From NCBI RefSeq assembly GCF_030272615.1, contig NC_081413.1, positions 99,170,239-99,234,238 on the forward strand: a stretch of DNA of 64,000 bases. Reading direction: 5' to 3'. The notes under the pieces were generated by a model. The model searched no databases. It had not been told where the DNA came from and was given only the letters and a program-made list of their open reading frames with translations. How positions within the stretch are numbered: the first letter of the stretch is position 1; every line of letters starts with the position of its first letter. Shown here piece after piece: positions 47,401 through 60,383 of this stretch. The DNA comes from Cryptomeria japonica (Eukaryota > Streptophyta > Pinopsida > Cupressales > Cupressaceae). Position numbers and translations under genes: made by a program.

Positions 47401-49390
47401 TATTTGTAATGACCAAGTGATAACATAATAAATTAATCATAGGTGGGTTGGGTAGAAGTAACTCATCTTAATAAGATAAGAAATATGTGTGTGTTGTGTG
47501 TGTGAAAAGTGGCAATCTGTAAGCTGTGAGATACAACACTTCAACAAATCATTGCATGCATGGTTAGACTGATATAATCATGAATATAAAAAATCATAAC
47601 AAAATTGACCTATTGCCTTCTAAAAGATACGAGTATAGACTTGCTCTAAGATTTGTCTAAGAAATACCAAATACTAGACTAGACCAAGACGAAGGATTTA
47701 ATCTATATGAGCACAAGATTGAGCTAAATGGATGCACGACTAAGTTAGATAAATATTAAGCTAACATGATTAAACTAATATGTAATAAACTAAGATGTAA
47801 TATTCTCAATGTACTAAATCTCAATGAGCCTAAAGCAAAAACAACATAATAACAATAAATCTCCAGGGTTTTTTGATTAAGAGATGAGAGCCTTAATTTA
47901 AAGAAAATCCAGAGAGGGACCAACGGTCAAGATTGATTAATGATGAGCGTTTGAGATTCTCCAAGAGGAAGCACAATCTAGGTGAATTGATGTGATTGGT
48001 TGCTTTTCTCAACTTTAAAGGAAATTGAACTAAATTTAAGATAAAACCAAAAAAATGATTTATCTCATGTTTTTATTCAATTCTAATATTTAATTGATTT
48101 AATTGCTTTTCTGAGATTTTTTAATTTAATTCCTTTTTTTCAATTTAATTCCTTTTTTTCAAATTTAATTCCTTTTTGCAAAATAATTTATTTTTAATGA
48201 TTTAATGGCAAATTGATCTACTAATTAAACATGCTACGATATTTAATTAAGTAAATAGGATAATTGATTAAAATGATTTACTTGGAATGATCAATTAATT
48301 AATTAAATATTTAATTAATATAGAATAATTTATTTGTCATGTGACATTGATGATTGAGAATTAATTAATTAATTAGGTGCTCAAGATTAATTTAATTACC
48401 TTTGTTAGGACCTTGGTGATGTAGCTGGGATTAGGAGCCCATGGTTTAGGTGACCATTTTTAGCGTATTACATTTGCCCCTCTTTGAATTGATGTGCGAG
48501 CAGTGCATTGATTCAAAGAATAGTTGATATCAAAGAGATATCAGTTTTGAACTTTATGGATCACAAACCGATGAAGAGCGAGATGTTCAGCTTGATTTGA
48601 AGTGATGAAGTTGAACAGGTTGATTAGAGTGATACCGATCTTGAACTTGATTGAACTAGGACCGATGAAGAGCAAGATATTGATCTTGAACTTGATGGAT
48701 CAAGAAACGAGCATCGATCTAGAACTTGATTGAACTAGAATTGGTTGAGAAAAGAGATAAAATCAATTTTAAACTCAATTGAACAAGAACTAATTAGCGA
48801 AACAGAATGTCCAGTTTGATTTGATGCGATGAAACTGAACATCGATTTGAAGTTTGATTCAGATGAGGGGAAACTTGATATGCCCCTAGATATTGACTGA
48901 AGTTTGATTAATCTTTGATTGAAAAGTTTTTCTACTCAAATTTAGATGAAGATTTAAAAAATTTCTCAACTTTTGATGATGTAATCACTAATAATGTTGA
49001 CGTAATGAGCACGCCCCCTCGGGAGCGAAATCGAAAGATAGCAAGATCGTACTAATTTTCAGAAATTTTATTTAATAATTTAATTTAGCAATGATAATCT
49101 GAGCACGGTGATTAATTTGAGAATTAAATTGAGACCAAAATTGATTCAGAAAAAGACTTGAGTGCATAATGATGTAAAGATTGACGTGAAGATGGAAGCT
49201 CCAAGTGGTCAATATTGTGAAAATTTGACTAGAAAATTGACGTTCGATTTTGATTTCGATCCTGATAATGGACTCAGGGTGATTGACATAGCTAAGAGTA
49301 CAAATTTTGTGTCAATCAGAGCAATTTTAAAAATTAGGGTTTTGCCTATATAAGGGGTTGAAGGGGTCCTTTTGATCAATGCAGTGTCTA
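47401..49390 (+). mobile_element. 5' part of a second PMD-family unit (unit 3), truncated
   Basis: Shares the order of landmarks with the region before the PMD gene at 21772: an AT-rich TTAATTAATT stretch, acatttgcccctctttgaa (48471), a (C)CCCTCGGGAG word (49014) and a leader ending just before 49390. Between these are diverged repeats of gatcttgaacttgattgaac (about 48600-48800). The gene itself is absent, and the sequence abuts the inverted PMD relic that follows. Confidence 0.4.
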
Positions 49391-49499
49391 GCTCTTGCTC
49401 TCTAGCCCTCTTTCTAGTCTCCTCTACCAATCCCTCTTCTTGTCTATGCACCCTCTATAGATGCTCAGTTAGCTACTCATGTGTCGTTGTTGGTGCTCT

Positions 49500-50965
49500 A
49501 TACCTACTCATGCTACTCTACCAACTCATACACCTCCACCCTATATTGTCTCCTCCCTCGCCTCAATGGTATGGGAACAGGTACTACCATCGTATTCCCT
49601 CATCTTGTTAGTCTCTCCTCCTTGACCCTTGGCTCATCCACCTCCATGGCCTCCTCTCCTCCCTCTCCTCAACCCCCTCTCTCCTTCTCTCCTCCCTCCT
49701 TATCCCTCAATACCACCTCCACCTCCTCTACTGCCTCAATCCTCTCCCTTCCACCTCCTCTACTACCTTAATCTTCCCCCACTCCTCCTCCTCACATGCA
49801 CTACTATAAATCCAAATGCCCCCACTCACACTAGACTACTTCTCTCCCATCATAATGGATATCTTATCGTAATCACTGCATCATCCACCCCTCTTACCAA
49901 ATCCCATACCACCTCCTCCATCTCAAGCCCCTCCTATCTGGCCAACTCACGGTCAACTGGCCTCCCCCATCCTATACTCTCACAGGTCAACTATGTTATC
50001 TTGTGTGGTGGCTTGAGAATATCCAGTCGAATACCAAATTGTCGTTGCACCCTATTCGATCTATGCATCTCTATCATATGTGCTCGATGTGTGGTAATGT
50101 ATGATAACATCAGCATAAAAGGTGGATGCTCTATGTTCTTTGGCCACCCAATTGTATCCCTACATAGTCGCTAGACTATGCAACACTCATCAATCTGATC
50201 AAAGAGTACCCTCGAATAGCCGACTATGTTTCCTACTCTCTGTAGGGTCCCTCACCAGCTGAATATCACTAGCTCATCTACTGCCCTATCCGACCTCTAG
50301 CCTATCGATCGTGCAACTAGGATATGATCCCATGCCTACAGTAACAAAAATATTGAAAAGTTGGTACTCCTTTGTCCATAGTGGCGAATCATATGCAACT
50401 CTTTGGAGAGCTTTGCCAATACTAGAGTCCCCCATGCATAAGATCTTTGCCTATCAATGGCATCGACCACAATCTACACCATCCCTAAAGAGGATGCTCA
50501 TCCCCCTCTGTTTGGAGTAAGGAATCTACTCACTAGGGTGCATACATATACTTATAAATATCTTTCTTGGGTAGCTACATCCCAAGCTATTATCGACACC
50601 ACAATCCCCCTCTGCATTGACACATCTTTCCTTTGCAACTCAACATATGTAATGTCATTGTATGACCAATATCTTTCTTCACCACTCATGGCCCCTTGAT
50701 TAGGAGTCACAATATCCTATATACATCCTTGATCATCCTCCATCGATAGATGGAACATCACGGTATCTAACCACCATCGCTCCACCAACGTCTTCAACAT
50801 AGTTGTATTTCTCCTAATCTGGGGCATGTGTGACAAGTACCCCAACTTGATTTGACCTAGAGTCTCCCACTCTCTTTCTCCAAAGTCATCTGCTAGCCTC
50901 AACACTATAGATCTCCACTCTCGAACCTCTAGAGCATCTACGCTAAACTACGTAGTCATCACAAA
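49500..50965 (-). pseudogene. Decayed PMD gene (unit 2)
   Basis: On the minus strand a frame at 50905-50717 reads LRLADDFGEREWETLGQ and then LVERWWLDTVMFHLS, which matches the PMD core (ERWHSDTNTFNF in the copy at 22.9 kb). Further down, broken frames give AWDHILVARSIG, then VGIQLGG, then VQRQFGIRLDI, parallel to CWEHIPAARPLANR, WRPYTGCEVW and VLRQFGQQQRR of the other copy. The end (about 49800-49560) is purine-rich on this strand, like the acidic Glu/Gly tail at 24.1 kb. Many stops and shifts separate the pieces. Plus-strand open frames over the same DNA, rich in Pro, Leu and Ser, are shadows. Confidence 0.65.
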
Positions 50966-51585
50966 CATTTGATAGTTTTTTTCTCATACCTCAAAATCCC
51001 GTATTTTGTCTTTTCCTTAGCCTTATTGCTCAATTAGCAATTCCGTTGACCCATGGCACAAATCCACCCTTCCATAGAGAATATTTGTATTGTAGATGTT
51101 CAAAATTAATTAAATATTTATTAAATCAATTTAATTATGTTACCTTTTATTCTTCTTCGAATTAATTAAATTAAATTTAATTAATCATGTCACTATAGTC
51201 CAATTATTGATTTATTAAATAAATTAATTATTCCCTCTTCTTCTAAAGTTCCTAAAATTAATTAATTCTTCCAAAATCCCCTACAATTAATTAACTTAGT
51301 CATGGGATTCCTACAAATCACTTCCTCTAATCCTTCATTAGCTTAATTAATTCTTCTAAAATCCCTCATAATCATGATCAACATTATTTCCTAATTTTTA
51401 ATTCCTCCACTCATTCTCTCTCCTCTTGTCAAATCCTCCTATAAATCCCACTTGTCTTTAAATCTCTCACTATCCCACCTAATCACCTCCCTTAATCATT
51501 TGCTAATGGCTAATCCCCATGATTATCCACCAAGTCAACCAATAGCCATAAATGGCTAAACCCGTTTGTCCCATCCTCACCTTCA

Positions 51586-51750
51586 GACGATACTATTCTG
51601 GCTCCAAAATGCGTGAATCTGTCAGACTAACAATGACGTGTTATGCAATCTCAGTCATCCAATCAAAAATCTACAGTTAATAAGGTGGGACTAACATCGA
51701 GTGTTAGTCGATCGCATCGTATGCCATTTTGGAGCCAGAATAGCATCGTC
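51586..51750. repeat. 26-bp near-perfect inverted repeat (foldback/MITE-like)
   Basis: Arms 51586-51611 and 51725-51750 are inverted copies, with 25 of 26 bases pairing. The arm core is ctattctggctccaaaatg. Weaker inverted similarity extends inwards (gactaaca in both arms). The 113-bp centre has no coding potential. It could be a small MITE or foldback element. No flanking target duplication was obvious. Confidence 0.75.
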
Positions 51751-52510
51751 CCTTACTTTCCAACCTTAAATGCACCTAATTGGGTCATAATTTCAAGAAA
51801 TTCAAAATCTCACATCCTCCCATGTCTCTCATCTTCCCAAAGAATTTTAAATTCCTTTTCTTATTCCCTTTCCCCATACACTTCATTATTTGAGAATTTT
51901 GTATTCTCTTGTGCATCCCCCAAGGAATTTTCAATTCCTTCTTGTCTTCCCAATGTACTCGAGATATCTTCCCCATGTACATTGTGGAGTGTGGAGACAA
52001 GAAATGCCTTTATGGCAAATATCTTGGCCTCCATACCTGGTCATGTCATTGTCTCCTCAATCCATGTGCTCCCTCTCATTCAATCTCAATCCTCCATTTC
52101 TATTCAATCTCAACCGTCCATTTCTCGTCTCTCAAGTCTATAAATTGGGGTCTCCTTCCCTTTGTTTTCCATCTCCAATTTGTGCAATCTTATGCTACCC
52201 ACGTAGCTTTAGCAATCCATCAAGAGCATCACCACTATAGTTAAATATCCATGGCATCCATATCCATCCTTTGAGCATCCACTATCCACTCTATCCCTCT
52301 TTGTTGTGGAATCTTGAAGAACAATCCACATCAATCAAGAAGGAAAAATCCAAACAAGTGGAGCACAAGGGTGCATCTTCACTTCATCAAGCCCAATCCA
52401 AAGGAGAAGGTAAAAATAGCAAGGTATAAATGGTTTTGTTTTATATTTTGAATGATCCATGAAATATAACCATTGAATCATGTTTTGTTGTTTTTCCCCT
52501 CTTCAAATAA

Positions 52511-52556
<46 letters not shown>
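52511..52556. repeat. (AT)n microsatellite
   Basis: About 46 bp of uninterrupted alternating A and T. Confidence 0.95.
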
Positions 52557-52558
<2 letters not shown>

Positions 52559-52764
52559 TATTTACTTTATTTATATTAGAATAATTTTTAATTTATCTAA
52601 GATTTATTTTCTTTATTTACTTAAGAGTTATTTTATTTTATTTTAAAATTACTTAAATAATTTATAATATTAATAATTTGAAAAAAAAAATTAATGCTTG
52701 GTAAACTTTTTAATGTGATCGAGCATCTGGAGCTATGAATCGATGAGGCCACAAATGGGGGACC

Positions 52765-52890
52765 TCGTCCTCACACTTCACTTGTTCTAACCCGCAAGCA
52801 CAACGACCAAGCAAAGGCACAAGGCCTACAAGCACAATGGCCCAGCAGAGGTTTGAACCTTGGTGGCTACTTCACCAATGAAGTGTTATA
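52765..52890 (-). mobile_element. tRNA-related SINE-like element (copy 3)
   Basis: The minus-strand B box aaggttcaaacctc (52863-52850) matches GGTTCNANNCC well. An A-box-like stretch cacttcattggtgaagtag lies about 20 bp upstream. The body shares aaaggcacaaggc and acaagcacaatggccc with copies 1 and 2. Confidence 0.5.
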
Positions 52891-54173
52891 TTTTGACTGG
52901 ATTAATTAAAAATATAATAAATCCATCACTTATTCCCCCTTCTACCCTCTATCTCAACATTTCTGCCAGTTTCCATCTATGGAAATGCTTATCTGCGTAA
53001 ACCCCCATCCCCACTAGCATATTTGTGAATCTACCTTTTCATTCTAACTTGGTTGGAGGATCCACCTATCTATTTCTTCTTCCCAACCCTTTTTGGCCAT
53101 GAATTCGTGGATCCGCTAATCCTCTCTCCTATTTTTTGATGAAATCTTTGCTTTCAACTATCTTTTCCCTGCTACCTATTTTCCTATAGATCCACTGCAT
53201 CTACTTGTCCCAGCTCCCCCTCAGGCGGATTCATCAAATCCATCGAACTGTTGGTGGATCCACCCGTCCATGATTGGATCCATCGGCCTGAGTTCTACCC
53301 CTCCCTTTGTGGGATCGATAGATTCTCTTATCTGTCAATCTGTGCGCAAATCTGCTAGACACAATATGGTGGACTCATTGATTTTCTACCTATAACTAGC
53401 ATTTAATGCTTCAAAATGACAGTATGAAGTTTGGTCAATGGTACATACCTAGGGATCTAGTCCTCACCATTGCACCACACTCCTCACCACATCTGCCCAA
53501 TGCCTCAGTCCTCCTATCATAGTCATCTTCTCTCACTCAAGTTTGCTCTAATTTTCTTAATTAATGGTGCAAATGAGGATAATTTTTTAAAATTTTCCTT
53601 ACATAGGGTCCCCTAAAACCCTAATTTGCTCCTTGTTTCTTCCTTCGTGCTCCTTTTTTTTTGTCTCGTTCATTCCCGCTATTTTTTAATTTATTTTTGC
53701 CTTGATACTTCTTATGCCTTTCGTTTTCCCCCCTCATGCATTTACCCCTTTTCACCCTTTTTCACCCTCTTTGTTTTTTTTGTTTTTTTTTTCCACTTTT
53801 GTCATCCTTTTTTTTCAAGACACTACATAGGTCCCTTCTTTTTTTTTTCCTGCCTGCCCTCTCGAGGGGACATCACCTATCTTGTATAATTTACCTACTA
53901 TCTTTGTCATCTAGGGCATGTCTTTCTATTGTTAATGTTTTATATTTTCTTTGAAATGACAATATTCTAATGGCATCTCGAAGAGGGGGAAAATGTAGAC
54001 ATATAAATTTGATCATTATTATTTGATTAAATTTATTCACACTTCTTCTAATGTCTATCCACTAATTAAATAATTTATTTATTTAATTAAAGCCTACTTT
54101 TTCCATAATCCTAGCTAAATTAATTAATTTTTCTATCCATCTAATCTCTTGATCCTATTTAATTAAATAAATT

Positions 54174-54183
54174 TTATCATTTA
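54174..54183. repeat. Left target-site duplication of LINE-2
   Basis: TTATCATTTA, directly followed by the LINE's poly-A end (read as ATTTTTTG on the plus strand). The same 10 bp occur at 60384-60393 beyond the 5' end. Confidence 0.7.
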
Positions 54184-54341
54184 ATTTTTTGAATAAAGGG
54201 GTAAAAACTTTATTGAAGAACTTAATCAAGAATTACAACAAAGAACCAAAGTCTCAGAGCCCCAAGAGGGGAACACACACTCAACCCAAGAGAGAACCAG
54301 AGTCTCAAGGCCCTAGGGGGGACCACAAACCCAACCCAAAA

Positions 54342-57300
54342 TCAGTCAGTTTTATAACTATCCATATCCTCAACAAATATCTTATGCATGTCCAAACAGT
54401 AATCCGGGGAAAGTTGCTCCAACCCTTCAACTTTCCAGTCATCATCATGCTCTGAAGCCCACTTAGCCAAACAATCAACTGCTATATTCCATTCATGAGG
54501 AATATGGATGAAAGATACCTTCTCAATCATAGATAAAATATCAAGAATCTCGTGAACGATCCCTGCCAACTGCCAATGCACCCCACTCACTTTCTTCTCA
54601 ATCTATAAATTAAAAATAATTTACAAATCCAATTCACAAATAACCTGTTGCCACCCCATCTCCAAGGTGCACTCCAGGGAATAGAAAATTGTTAATCCCT
54701 CCATAAAATTATTAGACTGTCGCCCTTTATGAACTGAGAAGAAGAAGACTACCTCTCCCCTACTATCCCTACCAACACCGCCAATCCTAGCAAGACCCGA
54801 ATTACCCCTAGAGGAACCATCAGTGTTAATCTTGATGAACTCATCCTGAGGGGGTGTCCATCTTCCCATCCTTTGAACTTTCTTCATAGCATGTCTATTT
54901 CTCCCGACACATGCTGAGGCAGGTGACATCTCCTGCAAACCCAACCTACTCACAATATCAGTCTCTCCTCTATCTAGAGGAAAATTCACCACACATTTAG
55001 CTTTCATTGTCTCCTGAATCATACCAATGATCTTATTCCACACTTGCTGAACTAACAATCTGACCTCCCTAAAGATCCTCCTATTCCTCTCCATCTAGAT
55101 CTTCCAAAGGATGAAAATAGGCCCAATATTCCAAATAGTTTGGAGAAAAGAGGACAGGATGGGAGGCCTACCTAAACTACTCCAAAACTCCACCAAAGAA
55201 TCTGCATGAACATAAGGGTGCTTCCACACCCCCACTAGTAATGCCAAATTAGTTGCGAGAAAGGTCATCTGAAGAACAAGTGTGAGAAATCCTCCTCCCC
55301 ATTACCACACGACACAAATGGAAGGCCCAAGGAATCCCCTCTTACGAATGTTGTCCCAAGTAAGACATCTTTTCAAAGCCAAAGTCCAAGCGAAATAGTT
55401 ACACTTCGGCCAAGAAAAATTATTCCACACCTGTTTCCACCAAGGCACCTCCCTCCCCTCCAATCTCTAGGACAACAGCTTCTGGTAACCACTAGCAACA
55501 TTGAAAACACCCTTAGGATTCGGGGACCAAGCAAGTCTATCCCTACCCTTAAGGGAGCTACAATGTCTGCCTGCCAAGATGCTATATAGTTCAACACACT
55601 CTTCATCCATATCAGCAATCGGCCATTCATTAGGAGTTTTCCACCACTACAACTCCAAACGCCCACACCTATAAACAACCTTAAAGTCTCTCACCCTAGA
55701 CCATCATGCCTCTAGGAACCTCTGGAAAAGAGTCCCAAGATTGGCAAACTGATCAACGATGGGGGGATACCCATCCCACGAGTCAAACCAGAAACTCTTC
55801 CCCCCTCTTACATATCTAGAAAAGTCTTGCCTTTATAAGAGAGACCCCTTTCTTGAGAGTACTCCAAATTGAAGAACCTTTTCCCTCAAGTGGATACCTT
55901 GGGATTTCCTCCTTCGGGATCCTCTGCATGTATTTGTGGGCCAAGATTCTAGCCCAACCTTGGTCCTATTCAACACACCATCTCCAATATAATTTAGCCG
56001 CCAAAGCCTCCCCAAATAAAATAGACTGCCTGCTAATAAGAATTGTCTTGCCAGAGAATCCAAACCCTTCAGGAACCACTTAGGGGCCACATGGAGCATA
56101 CACTGATAAATCGAAAGAGCTTGAACCACCGACTGGATCAGTTGAATGCTCCCGAAAAAAGATAACCATCTATAAGTCCAATGCTCAACCTTCATGTGAA
56201 ATTTATCCAAGATACCCTGCCACAAATCCCTGGGAGGGTTACCAGTAGAGATAGGAATACTCAGGTAATTCAAGGGGAGAGAACCGACTTGGAATCGTAG
56301 GATGTGAGCAATCCTCCTTTGGATATTTCCTGGAGTGTTGAGAAAGATAGTGGAAGATTTATCCTCATTGATCAACTGACCTGAAGCCACAAGAAAAATA
56401 TCCAAAACTTTGCCCAGATTCAAGGCTTCTCTAATCTGGGCTAGTCCCATCAGGGTCGTGCCATCAACAAACTGTAAATGGGATTGAGGATGCGGGTCAA
56501 TTCCCCAATTCCACCCTTGAATAATCCCCAAGCCCACATTATGCTTAATCAACCTCCCCAGACCCTCAGCTAGAAGAATGAATAAGTATGGGTAGAGGGG
56601 GTCCCCTTGGTGAAGACCCCTAGAAGAACTAAACAACTATGTATGATCTCCATTGATTAGCACCAAGAAAGAGGTAGACGTAACACAACTCATAACCCAT
56701 TGAATCCATTCATTAGCAAAGCCAAAGTCCCTAAGGATCTTCTGGAGAAAAGACCAATGAACTCTATCATAGGCCTTAACCATATCCAGCTTAATAAACA
56801 TAGCTTTTTCCTTGGAAGCCGCCATAGAATGAATGGTCTTAGTAGCAATGACCACCCCATCCAGAATTTGGTGACCCTCCACAAACCCACTCTGATCCTC
56901 AGAGATGACATCCCCGAGCCAATTCTTCAACCTCTCCGGTATCACCTTAGAAATGATCTTATAGATCACATTACAGAGAGAGATAGGATGGAACTAGCCT
57001 AGCCGGTTAGCCCCATCACACTTGGGGATTAGTGCATTGAAATTCGCATTCAAAGCATGAAGCATTTGCCTGTTCCTTTGAGACTCTTGGACCACCTCCA
57101 ACAAGTCCAATTTGATAATATCCTAGAAGTCTTGAAAGAGCTCAACTGGGAACCCATCTGGACCAAGGGATTTTCCTTTCCTCATGAGGAAAACAATTCT
57201 CTCAAGTTCTTCTAGCAGAATAGGACCCATAAGCTACTCATTCATCTCCCTAGTAACTATTGAAGGAATACAAGCGAGAACCTGATTCTCCTCATTTGAT

Positions 57301-58556
57301 TCCCCCTGATTATCCTCGCTAAAGATGGACCGAAAATACTATAAAGCCTCCCTAGAGATCTCCTGCAAGGATAAACACTGCTCACCTCTATTGTTGACCA
57401 AAATAGGAATAGAATTACCATGTCTTCTTGCTTTCACTGAGTTGAAGAAGAATGCAGTATTCTTGTCCCCTACTTGAAGCCAATCAATACAAGCTCTCTG
57501 TTTCCAATAGATTTCCTCCCTAAGCTCCCATTCCTCTAAATCCTTGACAACCCTATCTTCCTCCCTAAGCAAGGCTTTAGTCAAACCATGCTATCTTATC
57601 TCCCTGGTAATGTCATTCAACACTAATTAAGCATCCTTCTTAGCATGAAAAATATTCCCAAAACACTAGCGGTTCCACCGTTTAAGTTGAACCTTAAGAA
57701 ATTGCAACTGCTTGGCAAAAGTGTACATAGCAGTGCCAAAGGCTAGCCTCCCTTTCCTCCACCATCCTGAAACATGATCTTGCAAAGAAGGATCTCACAA
57801 CCACATAAGCTGCAATTTGAATGAAGGAGTGCGAGCGACCCGAGCAGAAGAAGACACCAGCTTTATGGGCCAATGGTTCGACCATCTCCAGTCAAGAATC
57901 TTTGAACATGTGGACCACCCCCCACCAACCCAAAAACTAGAAACCAGAAAGTGGTCCAACCTCTCCGCAATCAAATACTCCCATACCCTCCTGTTGTTCC
58001 AAGTAAACAGGCCATTACCAGGCTTAATGTCAACAAGATGCAATGAAGATATACTATCCCGAAGGAGGAAAGAAGAAGGTTCCAAACACATAACACCACC
58101 CTTCTTCTCACACAACTCTAAAATGGCATTAAAATCTCTTGCCATAATCTAGGGGTGAAAAGGGAATAGTCCTAGCATAAAAGAAATGTGAGACCATAAA
58201 TTCTGCTTACCCAGAAGATCAGTGGGGGCATAAATGTTGGTAAAAAAAAAATATTCCCCAATCTCAAGACTACAGGAAACTCCAGACAAAGAAGATTTGG
58301 AAGCAACCCACCAAATAGGACAAATCCTCAAGTGGTTCCAAAGGCAGGCCACCCCACCAGAGGAGTCAGCTGTCCCCACACACTGACACTTGCCTCGCCC
58401 CGACAGCTTCAGCACCACACCCATCATACTTTGCACATATATTTTAGTTTCCTGCAGGAACAAGATATCAGGAGAATGACTCCTAATCAATTCTTGAACA
58501 ACTTTTTGTCTAGGGCCACTGTTCAAGCCCCTTACATTCCATGATAGCACAATCAT
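54342..58556 (-). pseudogene. LINE-2 ORF2 (endonuclease, reverse transcriptase, RNase H), broken
   Basis: APE endonuclease: MIVLSWNVRGLNSGPRQ, then LFLQETK, TNIYAPTD, a stop, then ARDFNAILE. RT: KLDMVKAYDRVHWSFLQ (about 56800), a stop, then GLHQGDPLYPYLFILLAEGL and the catalytic box read as QFVDGTTL. The second catalytic Asp of FADD is replaced by Gly. RNase H: IKINTDGSSRGNSG (about 54830), a break, then the C-terminal part at 54590-54342 with HIPHEWNIAVDCLAKWA. Stops and shifts separate at least six frames. Confidence 0.9.
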
Positions 58557-58621
58557 TTTGGAAGATTGGAAAAGTGAGAATCTGAAGTCTTAGCTGCCTG
58601 ACTCAACCAATTTTTCCCCCA

Positions 58622-59993
58622 TCAATTGATCTTATCCAAATCCTTCTTTTTGCCAACCTTCAAATTCTTCTCTACAGAACCTTTCTTAATATCTTTTTGA
58701 TGATGACCCAAGTGTGCGGGGGTCTTATGACTTTTGCCACCTGTTGGTTCCAATTTCTGAGCTACCGGAGAACCCTCCCCCCCAACCAAATTCACTTCCG
58801 CACCAGAAGTGGATCCTAGCTGGACCACTACTGGATGATCCATCTCCATTTGTTGGCTTCCAATCACTTGCAGAGCCTGAGTAGAGTCCCCAATCACACT
58901 TCCCGGAACCACCCTTGAAGCACCTTGATCCAAAGGGGTTAACCCCAGATTCACTTCCTGTTGGTTAAGGTCATCCAAGGCTTCGAATTTGTTAAAGGTA
59001 TCCTCCTCTTGTCTCTCTTGCAAAAACCTCTTTTGTCCTTGATTCATGTTCTTAGTCTTAACAGAGACAAAACCATCAGTACCCCCTACCCCATCTGACA
59101 AAGCAGCCTTTCCTCTATCAGCCCCATCTAGGTTATGGGCCAACTGTTGAGGTTGGCTCACCACCGATTTATACCTAGGACACTTACGTTGTAGATGACC
59201 ATACTCATGACATAGACAACATCAAAATGGTAAAGTCTCATAATCCAACTTTTGCACCCAAGAATAAGAGCCCGTACACATATCTATAGCATCTAGCAAG
59301 AGTTTGCTAAGTTCAATTTCAACACATATATGAGAAAAAGTCATTACCTTTCTCCCCAGGGTTTGCATTAAAGGCCCCACTACCTTCCCCAACAATGAAG
59401 CGAGCATCCTCAATACATCCTCCCGACAACATTCCACCAGAAAGCGCGGTAAGTGAACCCACATTGGAACCCTATTCAGGAGATCCTCCGAAGGGTTAAA
59501 CCCTGCATGCCAAGGTTTGACAAACAACCCCACCTGGTTGTAAAAATACAGGCCTCCTTCAAAAACCCTATTACGATCGTCCATGAAATTAAAAGTAACC
59601 ACGAAGTAGTTGATTTCCAGCAGCATAATCTCCATTTCTCCTTCCGGTGCCCAAGTCCTCTGTGCCTAGTTTTCCAAAAACTGCAAGGAAACCCTCATCC
59701 CCAAAAACTTGCAATATAGCGAATGTTTTGAAAATTATTCAACATCTTCAGCTATCATCTTCAGAGGAATAACCAACCTCGGCCTCTCACTGCACCTCTC
59801 CAGACAACCATTAATCTTTGAAATCCGAGAGCCACCACCACTTCCAGACCTCGAATTAGAGGCAAAAATCTTATTATCAAAAGTATTGATACTTTGGGAT
59901 GGGGTTTTTGAACCCACTGCAGCTCGAAATCCAAGACAGGATGTTCCTTCAAAGCCTCTCCACCAAAACTTGACATTGATCCTCCCAAGAACC
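58622..59993 (-). pseudogene. LINE-2 ORF1 with CCHC zinc knuckle, broken
   Basis: Likely start MSSFGGEALKEHPVLD near 59993, with frameshifts before the ordinary ORF1 domain at 59635-59225 (VTFNFMDDRNRVFEGG, then FNPSEDLLNRVPMWVHLP, a DUF4283/ORF1 pattern). An in-frame TGA follows LPF at about 59220. The frame resumes with the zinc knuckle CCLCHEYGHLQRKC (C-x2-C-x4-H-x4-C), then a polar linker with a basic C-terminus (KNLKVGKKKDLDKIN). A TAG also lies near 59668. Confidence 0.8.
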
Positions 59994-60383
59994 CCACCTC
60001 GAAAGGGCCAAGCAAGGAAACCCGACAACAAAAGAAACCACCACCCCTCCCAAGCACCACCGAGAGGCAACACAGAACGTAGCCCCCAACCCCACAGAAA
60101 AGACAAAGACAAAAGAAACCTCTGAACCCCCCAAACACCCCCTCACTGACGTAGAACCAAAACCCTCGAACCTAGCACCCACACCCCTACCGCGACCCCC
60201 CCGCAGCCACTAGCACACGGCCTGGCCAACCAAGGAGCCGCCAAACCCTGCACCCAACCACTCATCCCTCCCCACCAAACGCAAACCCAAGAACATCACT
60301 CACAAGCTAGAGCTTGGGTGCCCTAGTTCGACACCAGCAACCGCCCGCAATGCCATCAGCCCAGTTTCTAGACAAAAAATAGC

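Larger units (their letters stand above)
50966..54173 (-). mobile_element. 5' region of PMD unit 2 (minus) with small insertions
   Basis: Non-coding on both strands as far as I can judge. It holds an inverted repeat (51586-51750), an (AT)n run (52511-52556), a SINE-like element (52765-52890) and a pyrimidine-rich tract (about 53620-53860). The PMD-unit landmark acattttccccctcttcga lies on the minus strand near 53995. Open frames at 51643-52244 and 53626-53954 have no recognisable domains. Confidence 0.4.
54184..60383 (-). mobile_element. Decayed L1-type LINE (LINE-2), about 6.2 kb, with target duplication
   Basis: Complete element on the minus strand, bounded by TTATCATTTA on both sides. The 5' UTR starts at 60383. 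ORF1 runs from about 59993 to 58622 and includes a CCHC knuckle. ORF2 runs from 58556 to about 54342 with APE endonuclease, RT and RNase H. The 3' end has an AATAAA-containing leader (ttcaataaagtttttac) and a short A-rich tail. It interrupts the AT-rich upstream part of PMD unit 2, so it is younger than that unit. It is inactive owing to many stops. Confidence 0.92.

Noticed and set aside
49372-50174. Proline/serine/leucine-rich plus-strand frames
   Set aside because: They are the complement of the decayed PMD gene and its purine-rich tail. The minus strand carries the recognisable domain.
51643-52244. Open frames of 111-166 codons
   Set aside because: Low-information Ser/Pro/Leu composition, mutually overlapping, partly over an inverted repeat, with no recognisable domain or splice context.
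53626-53954. Phe/Leu-rich open frames resembling membrane proteins
   Set aside because: They come from a pyrimidine-rich tract on the plus strand. No start context or domain.
59709-60182. Frames on both strands in GC-rich DNA near the LINE-2 5' end
   Set aside because: This is LINE-2 5' UTR and early ORF1. Several frames are open by composition, and only the ORF1 frame continues into recognisable ORF1 sequence.
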